The notes under the pieces: model-generated
Databases searched by the model: none
What the model was told of the DNA's origin: nothing
What the model saw: the letters and a program-made list of their open reading frames with translations, nothing else
Position numbers and translations under genes: made by a program
Shown: piece by piece, positions 55,150 through 63,142 of the stretch
How positions within the stretch are numbered: position 1 is the first letter of the stretch
Layout of the letters: each line of letters begins with the position of its first letter
From: Bacteroidota bacterium
GTDB lineage: Bacteria > Bacteroidota > Bacteroidia > Chitinophagales > Chitinophagaceae
Direction: 5' to 3'
Assembly (NCBI GenBank): GCA_947452555.1
Contig: CANGDH010000001.1
Coordinates: 1-64,000 of the forward strand
DNA length: 64,000 bases

Positions 55150-55533
55150 GTGAGGAAATTTGTAACCATACTTTTGACATCTCTATACCTATTAGGTGCT
55201 ACAGAAGCATATCAGTTACTCAAAGTGCCCCATTTGTTTGCGCATTATAAAACACATCAACAAATAAAGAAAGGATTAAGTTTTTCTGAGTTTATTGACA
55301 TGCATTATTTTACGAATCAAACCTACGACAGAGATTATCAACAGGATATGCAACTTCCTTTTAAATCGTCTAATCGTACTGTTTCACTTTTGAACTTTGT
55401 AAGTTTATTTGCACCAAAGCAAGTTACTATTCCGGTGTTAAGTTTCACGAATAATAAAAACTATATCATATTCGACGACGAGAAGCATTCCTCTAATGCA
55501 CTCAAGAATATCTTTCAGCCCCCGCGAGCTTAG
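55150..55533 (+). CDS. Small secreted protein of unknown function in the metal cluster
   Basis: A 127-residue protein with GTG start preceded closely by AGGGG. N-terminal hydrophobic segment (FVTILLTSLYLLGAT) is a signal peptide or anchor. The mature part has His-rich spacing: VPHLFAHYKTHQQ, IDMHYFTNQTYDRDYQQDMQLPFKS. I recall similar unnamed small proteins next to metal efflux genes in Bacteroidota, with HY and MHY motifs; that is memory, not a search. It might ligate metal through its His residues. Function unknown. Confidence 0.6.
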   Translation: MRKFVTILLTSLYLLGATEAYQLLKVPHLFAHYKTHQQIKKGLSFSEFIDMHYFTNQTYDRDYQQDMQLPFKSSNRTVSLLNFVSLFAPKQVTIPVLSFTNNKNYIIFDDEKHSSNALKNIFQPPRA

Positions 55534-55599
55534 TTATCTCTTTTATTTTATTGCATACTAGCTATGCCATTTTTCATTTTTTTTGAATAAGAAATATTT

Positions 55600-58500
55600 A
55601 TGTTAAACAAAATCATAGCGTATTCTATCAAGAATAAGCTAATTGTAGGGTTATTCGTTGTTTCGCTTTTAGGCTGGGGTATTTTTGAAGTCACTAGACT
55701 TCCTATTGACGCCGTGCCAGATATTACTGACAATCAGGTTCAGGTTATTACAGTCTCACCTTCCTTAGGGGCCACTGACATTGAACGACTAGTTACTTTT
55801 CCTATTGAACAAGCTTGTAGTAGTATACCTGGCACCAAACAAATCAGAAGTTTTTCTCGTTTTGGATTGTCCTTAATTACCATTGTGTTTAATGACAATA
55901 TTGATATTTATTGGGCAAGACAACAAATTAGTGAAAAGCTACAAAGAGTGCAACAGGACATACCAGCGGGCACTGGTAATCCTGAATTAGCACCTGTATC
56001 TACAGGCTTGGGTGAAATTTATCAATATGTAGTGAGACCGTTGAAAGGCTATGAAGGAAAGTATGATGTAATGCAATTAAGAACTATCCAGGATTGGATC
56101 GTTAGACGTCAATTAATTGGAACTCCAGGTGTTGCAGAAGTTGCCAGCTTTGGTGGAAAATTAAAGCAGTATGAAATTGCGGTAAAGCAGGATCAACTTA
56201 AAGCATATGGATTAACTATATCTGATATTTTTAAAGCATTAGAAAATAATAACCAAAATACAGGAGGCGCGTATATTGAAAAAGGGCCAACTGTATTATA
56301 TATAAGAACGGAAGGACTAACTGCGTCCCTAGATGATATTGGAAAAATTGTGGTAAAGCAAGTTAGTGGTGGGGCTCCCCTGTTAATTAGTGATTTAGCT
56401 AAAGTACAATATGGTTCTGCCATTAGATACGGCGCGATGACTTTCAATGACGAAGGAGAAGTTGCAGGTGCGGTGGTTATGATGCTGAAAGGTGAAAACG
56501 CTTCTGCAGTAGTGAAGCGTGTAAAAGAAAGAATGGCAGAAATTCAAAAAATGTTGCCAGAGGGAGTCGTTATTGAGCCTTTTTTAGACAGAACTAAAAT
56601 GGTAAACAATGCTATTAAAACAGTGGAGACCAATTTATTGGAGGGAGCATTAATTGTAATTTTTGTTTTAGTATTTTTCTTAGGAAATCTACGTGCAGGA
56701 TTGATTGTTGCTTCTGTTATTCCATTGGCCATGTTATTTGCTGTAATCTTAATGAACCTATTTGGAGTAGGTGGTAATTTAATGTCACTTGGAGCTATCG
56801 ATTTTGGATTAATAGTGGATGGGTCCGTAATTGTAATTGAAGCAATTCTGCATAGGTTCGCGCATTCAAAACATTTTAGGTCATTGACGTCTATTGATCA
56901 GGAGCAGATGGACGAAGAAGTTGGTAAGTCAACAGGTGCCATGATTAAGTCGGCTGTATTTAGTCAGATCATTATTCTAATAGTGTACTTACCTATTTTA
57001 TCTTTGCAAGGGATTGAAGGGAAAATGTTCAAACCAATGGCGTATACTATTGCTTTTGCCATTTTTGGAGCATTCTTATTGTCAATTACCTATGTACCAA
57101 TGATGGCTGCTTTGGTTTTGAAAAAGAAATTAAATCATAAGCAGAACTTGACGGATAGGTTAATGAAATGGATAGAAACCAAGTATCAACCAATTTTAAA
57201 TAAGGTATTAGGAATTCCAAAGACAGTGATAGTTTCAACTGTGGTGTTGTTTTCGGTTGCAGTTATTTTGCTTTTAAATATGGGTGGTGAATTTATCCCT
57301 CAATTGGAAGAAGGTGATTTTGCGGTAGAGACAAGAGTTCTCACAGGAAGCAATTTGAATAATACAATTGAGTCTACCCAAAAAGCGTCTAAATTACTAT
57401 TAAAGAATTTCCCAGAAATTCAGAAGATCGTTACTAAAATAGGTAGTGCTGAAATTCCGACCGACCCTATGCCTTTTGAAGCAGGAGATATGATGGTTAT
57501 CTTAAAAGACAAAAAAGAGTGGACATCAGCAAAGTCTTTTAGCGAATTGAGTACCAAAATGACTAAAGTGCTGGAACAAGTTCCCGGTATAACGGTTGGT
57601 TTTCAGTTTCCTGTTCAAATGAGATTCAATGAATTAATGACAGGAGCAAGACAGGATGTGGTTTGTAAAATCTTTGGAGAAAATTTAGATTCGCTAACAA
57701 AATATGCAGGACAATTAAATAGTATTATTAAGACAGTGGATGGGGCAGTAAATATTTACGAGGAAAAAGTTACAGGGATGCCTCAGGTAGTTATTAAGTA
57801 TAATAGAGAAGGTATGTCTAAATATGGATTAAATGTATCAGACATAAATAAAGTGGTGAATGCTGCATTTGCTGGACAAATTGCTGGGCAGGTTTATGAG
57901 GAAGAAAAAAGATTTGATATGGTTGTGCGTTTAGAAGGGGAGTCTAGAAAAAACATTTCTGACATTCAAAATTTATTAATAAATACAGCACAGGGGATAC
58001 AAATTCCATTATCTTATGTTGCAAATATTGAGGAAGTAGAAGGCGTGAATCAAATACAAAGAGAAAATACAAAACGCAGAATTATTGTCGGATTTAATGT
58101 TAACGGCAGGGACGTTCAGACTATCATGAGAGAATTGCAACAAAAGATCAGCAAAAATTTGAATTTACAAAAAGGGTATACCATTGTTTATGGAGGATCT
58201 TTTGAAAATATGACTGCTGCAAAAGAAAGATTAAGTATTGTAGTGCCAATAGCATTATTCTTGATTTTCTTATTACTTTACTTTGCATTTGGGTCTGTAA
58301 AACAAGGGCTATTAATCTACACTGCTATACCTTTATCCGCAATGGGTGGAATTTTCGCATTGTCAATTAGGAGCATGCCATTTAGTATATCAGCAGGAGT
58401 TGGTTTTATTGCATTATTTGGAGTTGCAGTATTAAATGGTATTTTATTGGTATCTGAATTCAATAGACTTAGAGCGGAAGGCTGGCATGATGTAAAACGA

Positions 58501-59964
58501 ATTGTAATACATGCAACTAAGTCCAAATTAAGAGCAGTATTGATGACCGCACTTGTCCCTGCTCTAGGCTTTATACCTATGGCTATCAGTACAGGAGCAG
58601 GAGGTGAGGTTCAGAAGCCACTAGCAACAGTGGTAATTGGGGGATTGATAATTTCAACAATGCTAACCTTATTTGTACTACCTGTATTATATATTTTATT
58701 TGAAACCGGTTCAAGCTATTTAAAGATGAATAAAAAAATACCCATTGTTATTTTAGTTTTGTTGTTATTGCATCAAACTGCTTTTGCTCAGGAAAAAATC
58801 AGTATCAATGCAGCAATCGATAGTGCTATTAAAAACAATGCATCAATAAAAGCATCTAATGAGCAAGTAAACTATTTCAAGGCACTTAGAAAAAGTAATC
58901 TTGATATAGACAGATCAGTTGTTGATTTTGGTTATGGCAAATTGAATGGATTTCAAGACGACAATCGATATGCTATTTCTCAGAGCATACAATTCCCAAC
59001 TGTCTACAAATATCAAGGGGATATAGTGAAGTCAAATATTGCAATTAGTGAACTAACTAAAATTCAAAGAGAAATTGAATTAAGAACCAATATTAGAAAG
59101 CACTTTTATCAGATACTTGTTCTTCAAAATAAAAGAAAGTTACTATTGGAAGCAGACAGCATTTATACAGAGTTTGCAATAAAGGCAAGACAAAGATTTG
59201 TCGCAGGCAATACAGATGTATTAGAAAAAATTACTGCCGAAAATCAATTGGTTCAAATAAGTAATCAACTACAGTCTTTAAATGCGGGGTATAAAATATT
59301 AAATAACCAGTTTAATATGCTACTGAACTGCAGTAAAATGTATGAGCCATTTGATTCTAAGATTTTCATGTCAATTACTGCAATACCAGACATTTTAGTT
59401 GTAAATGAGACACCTTTATTAAAAATTCAAGAAAAGAATATTTTAAAAGCATCACAGCAAGTACAATTAGAAAAAAGTAAATTATATCCTTCATTTAATT
59501 TGGGGTATAATTCATCTACTATAATTGGTTGGCAGACCACAACTCAAAATAATGAGCGATACTATGGGGCAGGTCATCGTTTTGCGTCTGTAAATATGGG
59601 AATGACAATTCCAATATTTGCTGCTGCTCAAAGAGCTAGAATTACTGCAAGTAGCATAATGGTTAAGCAGAATCAACTTGAGCAAATCGCTTTACAACAG
59701 CAACTAAGTGCGAACTTGTCCGACGCAATTATAATTTATGCGCAACATAAAAAATTAGTTGACAATTATCAACTAAATATTCTACCAAATTCCAATATCT
59801 TATTACAAGCAGCTTCCTCTAAATTAAATGCAGGTGAAATTGGTTATTTAGAGTGGGTAATGATTGTAAACCAAGCAATTCAAATTAGAAGTGAATTTTT
59901 TGGTTATGTGCAGCTATTAAATGAATCTGCAATAGAAATAGAAAAAATCAGTTCGAATAATTAA
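55600..59964 (+). CDS. CusA/CzcA heavy-metal RND permease fused to a TolC-type outer-membrane factor
   Basis: A 1454-residue protein. Residues 1-1040 form a complete heavy-metal RND permease: N-terminal membrane helix, periplasmic porter domains and a second helix group; DFGLIVDGSVIVIE (401-414) is the membrane motif that carries protons and resembles the DFG..DG form of Co/Zn/Cd pumps rather than Cu/Ag pumps. Residues 1043-1454 begin with what looks like a full signal peptide (MNKKIPIVILVLLLLHQTAFA) and continue as a TolC-like outer-membrane factor with long helical repeats (KISINAAIDSAIKNNASIKAS; AENQLVQISNQLQSL). Permease and exit duct are thus one gene, a fusion known in Bacteroidota. The adaptor gene follows 10 nt later. 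Confidence 0.9.
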   Translation: MLNKIIAYSIKNKLIVGLFVVSLLGWGIFEVTRLPIDAVPDITDNQVQVITVSPSLGATDIERLVTFPIEQACSSIPGTKQIRSFSRFGLSLITIVFNDNIDIYWARQQISEKLQRVQQDIPAGTGNPELAPVSTGLGEIYQYVVRPLKGYEGKYDVMQLRTIQDWIVRRQLIGTPGVAEVASFGGKLKQYEIAVKQDQLKAYGLTISDIFKALENNNQNTGGAYIEKGPTVLYIRTEGLTASLDDIGKIVVKQVSGGAPLLISDLAKVQYGSAIRYGAMTFNDEGEVAGAVVMMLKGENASAVVKRVKERMAEIQKMLPEGVVIEPFLDRTKMVNNAIKTVETNLLEGALIVIFVLVFFLGNLRAGLIVASVIPLAMLFAVILMNLFGVGGNLMSLGAIDFGLIVDGSVIVIEAILHRFAHSKHFRSLTSIDQEQMDEEVGKSTGAMIKSAVFSQIIILIVYLPILSLQGIEGKMFKPMAYTIAFAIFGAFLLSITYVPMMAALVLKKKLNHKQNLTDRLMKWIETKYQPILNKVLGIPKTVIVSTVVLFSVAVILLLNMGGEFIPQLEEGDFAVETRVLTGSNLNNTIESTQKASKLLLKNFPEIQKIVTKIGSAEIPTDPMPFEAGDMMVILKDKKEWTSAKSFSELSTKMTKVLEQVPGITVGFQFPVQMRFNELMTGARQDVVCKIFGENLDSLTKYAGQLNSIIKTVDGAVNIYEEKVTGMPQVVIKYNREGMSKYGLNVSDINKVVNAAFAGQIAGQVYEEEKRFDMVVRLEGESRKNISDIQNLLINTAQGIQIPLSYVANIEEVEGVNQIQRENTKRRIIVGFNVNGRDVQTIMRELQQKISKNLNLQKGYTIVYGGSFENMTAAKERLSIVVPIALFLIFLLLYFAFGSVKQGLLIYTAIPLSAMGGIFALSIRSMPFSISAGVGFIALFGVAVLNGILLVSEFNRLRAEGWHDVKRIVIHATKSKLRAVLMTALVPALGFIPMAISTGAGGEVQKPLATVVIGGLIISTMLTLFVLPVLYILFETGSSYLKMNKKIPIVILVLLLLHQTAFAQEKISINAAIDSAIKNNASIKASNEQVNYFKALRKSNLDIDRSVVDFGYGKLNGFQDDNRYAISQSIQFPTVYKYQGDIVKSNIAISELTKIQREIELRTNIRKHFYQILVLQNKRKLLLEADSIYTEFAIKARQRFVAGNTDVLEKITAENQLVQISNQLQSLNAGYKILNNQFNMLLNCSKMYEPFDSKIFMSITAIPDILVVNETPLLKIQEKNILKASQQVQLEKSKLYPSFNLGYNSSTIIGWQTTTQNNERYYGAGHRFASVNMGMTIPIFAAAQRARITASSIMVKQNQLEQIALQQQLSANLSDAIIIYAQHKKLVDNYQLNILPNSNILLQAASSKLNAGEIGYLEWVMIVNQAIQIRSEFFGYVQLLNESAIEIEKISSNN

Positions 59965-59974
59965 AAAAATATTT

Positions 59975-61120
59975 ATGAAAATCAATCAAATTATATCAGT
60001 AGTATTTTGTAGTCTACTATTTGCTTGTACTAGTGCACCAAAAGCCTCTATTACAAATACTAGTAATTCCGAAGTAAAAGATTCGTCACAGTCTGAAATT
60101 GTAAAACTGAGTAAAGAACAGCTAACAAACGCAGCTATAGAAATTGGGTCTGTTCAAAAGACATCCATGCATAAAGTATTAAAAGTAAGTGGCTTGATTG
60201 ACGTACCACCAACAAATATCGTTTCAGTGAGTGTTCCAATGGGAGGATATCTTAAAAAATCAGAATTAATACCAGGTACTTTAGTAAAAAAAGGGGCTGT
60301 TTTAGCAGTTTTAGAAGACCCTGCTTATATTGAGTTACAACAGGATTATTTAACTGCAAAGAGCAAGTTAGAATATGTAGAATCTGATTTTAACAGACAG
60401 AAACTACTAAATGAGACTAAAGCGGTGAGTGATAAGGTTTTTCAATTAGCAAAACATGATTTTGAGAGTCAAAAAGTGTTGGTAAAGTCTTTAAGTGAAA
60501 AATTGAAATTAATAGGATTGATTCCTTCTAATTTAAATGAAAACAATATATCAAGAGCAATAAGTTTGTATGCGCCAATAAGTGGTTACATAACAAAAGT
60601 TAATGTCAACATGGGTAAATATGTAAGTCCTACAGACGTTATATTCGAAATTATTGACCCTAGTGACTTACATTTAAGATTGATCGTCTTTGAAAATGAC
60701 GCGTCAAATTTAAAAGTGGGTAATAAAGTAAGTTTCTTTACTAATAATAAAGAATCACAAAAATATAGCGCTAAGATTATCGTAATTACGCCAAATATAA
60801 ATGAAGAAAGAGCAACGGAAGTGCATTGCCATATGCAAGAGGGAATTAAAAACTTATACCCTGGTACTTTTGCAAATGCCGAAATTGAATTAGATAATGC
60901 TATTGTAAATGCATTGCCTGAAAATTCAGTAATTAAATGGGAGAATAAGCCACATGTATTTGTTAAATTAACTAAAGATAGTTTCAAATTAGTGCCTGTT
61001 GAAATAGGAGTGTCTACTAATGGTCTTGTTGAAATTAAAACAGATTTAGGTAAACAAGAAATAGTAACTAAGAATGCTTATACCTTACTAATGAAATTAA
61101 AAAGTAGTTCAGGAGAATAA
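59975..61120 (+). CDS. RND efflux periplasmic adaptor, CusB/CzcB type
   Basis: A 381-residue lipoprotein (lipobox LLFAC, Cys18). Membrane-fusion protein layout: a lipoyl half-motif GGYLKKSELIPGTLVKKGAVLAVLED, a coiled-coil hairpin (about 118-180: YIELQQDYLTAKSKLEYVESDF, VFQLAKHDFESQKVLVKSLSEK), the second lipoyl half (LYAPISGYITKVNVNMGKYVS) and beta-barrel domains. It links the RND permease to the outer-membrane duct. It has no His/Met-rich metal domain at either end. Last gene of the plus-strand metal cluster. Confidence 0.9.
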   Translation: MKINQIISVVFCSLLFACTSAPKASITNTSNSEVKDSSQSEIVKLSKEQLTNAAIEIGSVQKTSMHKVLKVSGLIDVPPTNIVSVSVPMGGYLKKSELIPGTLVKKGAVLAVLEDPAYIELQQDYLTAKSKLEYVESDFNRQKLLNETKAVSDKVFQLAKHDFESQKVLVKSLSEKLKLIGLIPSNLNENNISRAISLYAPISGYITKVNVNMGKYVSPTDVIFEIIDPSDLHLRLIVFENDASNLKVGNKVSFFTNNKESQKYSAKIIVITPNINEERATEVHCHMQEGIKNLYPGTFANAEIELDNAIVNALPENSVIKWENKPHVFVKLTKDSFKLVPVEIGVSTNGLVEIKTDLGKQEIVTKNAYTLLMKLKSSSGE

Positions 61121-61139
61121 TTTCAAAAAATAACTATAA

Positions 61140-62360
61140 TTAGAATTTCTCAAAATAGGCCAAACTGCCACCTACCCAGGTGGCAGTTTGGTTATAATTA
61201 ACTCCAATCATTTTTCCTTTACTGAGTCTAGTTAGGTTATTAACTGCTATATATTTTTCTTTTACGATATCCCAAAAATAGAATAGTCTTATCTCTGCCT
61301 TTGCATTACCTGTCGGTGTTTCTATAATAGGGGCATATTTAACTTTCTCTTGAATGATCCAGTTTTCCGGATCCTTAATATTATCAATATCCCCATTTTG
61401 AATATCTATAATAACACCTTGTCCTGCAAATGAAAATAATGGCTTTATAACATAGTCAGACAAGTCTTCTGGCAGCTTACTAGTATTTTTTAGTACCCCT
61501 TGATTAAAAATATGTAGAAACTGAGTTGATGGAACTGATTCATGTTTCAAAAAAGGAATACAGTATTTGCTAATCCTAAAAAAATGGTGGGGGTGTGTAA
61601 CCCATTCAAGGTCGGTTGCCAATTTAATTAAAGCGCCCTTTGCTTGAATTGATGGGATTTGCTTTTCTAATTCATCCATCACAACTCTGTTATAGATACG
61701 CTCAATTTTGTGTTTAATTCCGTCTCTATTATAATACAAGCTTTGTCCTTCCAATATTAATTCAGTAATACATACAATTGGCAAACTAATTAATATATCT
61801 GTATAATAAAAATCAACTCTTGTTTTTTGTTGATGCGGAAGGAGCTCTAATAGAACTGTATGTTTATTTCGAGTGCCCTTAATCATAATCTCTAAATGCT
61901 TGATATAACTAGCTTTAGTATAACCATTTAAAAAACAACTATAATTTTGTGGAATAGTAAAAACACTTTGAATAGCATCATTTTGTAAAACCTCAAATCC
62001 AAATAAGGAAGGGAATCCCTGCAGTTCTATTAATTTTGGAACAATATTATTATGATGATCTACTGCTATAGCAAAGTCCATAACTAAACAATCTGGATGA
62101 CTTGGCTCGTTTGGAGTTTTTACATTTTCTGGAATTGAATATTCTGTAAGTTTATTGAAGTCAGGATCTAATATTTCAGTACAAATTGTATCCCCTGCTT
62201 CTAAAAGTTTTTTTGTTAAATCAATACCAACAAAAATGGGTGTTTCGGCAATTCTAAAATGAATGCTATCGGGAACTGAGTGCTCTATAAAAGATAAATA
62301 TTTTTCATACCTTTCTTGAGTAAAAGAACTGTTAAATTGTTTTCTTAAATTAGGGATCAT
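61140..62360 (-). CDS. Putative ATP-grasp ligase
   Basis: A 406-residue cytoplasmic protein I do not match to a named family. The C-terminal half looks like an ATP-grasp fold: YVIKPLFSFAGQGV (303-316) offers the phosphate-binding Lys306 and a glycine-rich loop, WIIQEKV (334-340) resembles the adenine hinge, and EIRLFYFWD (356-364) and NNLTRLSKGKMIGVN (374-388) carry the Arg, Asn and acidic residues expected for metal-ATP. The N-terminal half has MDFAIAVDHHNNIVPKLIELQGFPSL, suggesting a substrate-binding domain, as in glutathionylspermidine-synthase-like proteins. It would form an amide or peptide bond using ATP. Its start overlaps the stop of the amidotransferase gene (ATGA), indicating coupling. 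Its last codons contain a perfect inverted repeat. Confidence 0.6.
   Translation of the reverse strand: MIPNLRKQFNSSFTQERYEKYLSFIEHSVPDSIHFRIAETPIFVGIDLTKKLLEAGDTICTEILDPDFNKLTEYSIPENVKTPNEPSHPDCLVMDFAIAVDHHNNIVPKLIELQGFPSLFGFEVLQNDAIQSVFTIPQNYSCFLNGYTKASYIKHLEIMIKGTRNKHTVLLELLPHQQKTRVDFYYTDILISLPIVCITELILEGQSLYYNRDGIKHKIERIYNRVVMDELEKQIPSIQAKGALIKLATDLEWVTHPHHFFRISKYCIPFLKHESVPSTQFLHIFNQGVLKNTSKLPEDLSDYVIKPLFSFAGQGVIIDIQNGDIDNIKDPENWIIQEKVKYAPIIETPTGNAKAEIRLFYFWDIVKEKYIAVNNLTRLSKGKMIGVNYNQTATWVGGSLAYFEKF
61160..61191. terminator. 14-bp perfect inverted repeat at the 3' end of the ATP-grasp gene
   Basis: CCAAACTGCCACCT (61160-61173) pairs with AGGTGGCAGTTTGG (61178-61191) around ACCC. It lies 40 nt after the stop of the adaptor gene on the plus strand and within the last codons of the ATP-grasp gene. 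A short T/A-rich tail (TTATAATTA) follows on the plus strand, so it is a likely terminator for the metal cluster that is built into the opposing coding sequence. Confidence 0.6.
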
Positions 62361-63142
62361 CCTATTAATGCTTTGTCGAGAAAATTAGGAATAAAATGGG
62401 AGAAGGTATTAGTAGTTTTTGCAGTATCCTCTAATTTCATCATGATTTTTTCCCATTTAGCCAGTCCAAATTCCTCTATGATAGATGCTTTTGTTTCAGG
62501 ATCATTAAAATAAGTCGACAAAATACTACTTTCTCCTTCTGGATGAAACTGGACACCGTAAATGTAATCATTAAACTTAACAGCCATAATTGCTCTTTCT
62601 AAAGGTACAGTGGGTCTTATTTTTTCTAATGCAAGAATTTGCGCCCCCATTTCAGCTATTGCTTGGTCATTAGGTTCCGTAATTTGATAATAACGACTTT
62701 CAAGTGCATAGAAGGGATCGCCTAAATTATTAAATAAACTATCCTCAATAATGGGGTGCACAGGTAAAATACCAATTTGTCTAGATTTTCTTAATGAAAT
62801 TTTCCCAATATCAAAATGCCTACATGCAATTTGAAAACTGTGACAAATTAAGAAGACCCATTTCTTTTCATAGATAATGGTTTCTAGCCATTGCGTATAT
62901 TCATTGTCCCATTCGCTATTTTTAGAATCTACTGGTGAGCCGGGGCCTCCAGTAGAAATATAAACATCGTAACTAAAATCTGGAATTTGAGTTTGCACGC
63001 GTACATTATAGACGTTGATAACGAGCGATAATTTGTTCTTATTGGCCCATATGTTCAGCACTTCTAAAATACAAGTCATCCCTAAATTAGGGCTGCCGTC
63101 ATACATGTCAAGTATTGCAACTTTAAAGGGGGAAGGCTGCAT
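62357..63142 (-). CDS. Class-I glutamine amidotransferase-like protein
   Basis: A 261-residue protein with a GATase1 fold. The nucleophile is Cys100 in FLICHSFQIA (a variant of the GxCxGxQ elbow), and the other triad members are His200 and Glu202 in VQFHPEGE; STGGPGSP (63-70) is the oxyanion loop. It resembles GMP-synthase-type or gamma-glutamyl-hydrolase-type enzymes. It may supply ammonia from glutamine to the ATP-grasp partner, or hydrolyse a gamma-glutamyl product. It overlaps the ATP-grasp gene by 4 nt and the M42 gene by 1 nt (TAATG), so all three are translated together. Confidence 0.85.
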   Translation of the reverse strand: MQPSPFKVAILDMYDGSPNLGMTCILEVLNIWANKNKLSLVINVYNVRVQTQIPDFSYDVYISTGGPGSPVDSKNSEWDNEYTQWLETIIYEKKWVFLICHSFQIACRHFDIGKISLRKSRQIGILPVHPIIEDSLFNNLGDPFYALESRYYQITEPNDQAIAEMGAQILALEKIRPTVPLERAIMAVKFNDYIYGVQFHPEGESSILSTYFNDPETKASIIEEFGLAKWEKIMMKLEDTAKTTNTFSHFIPNFLDKALIG

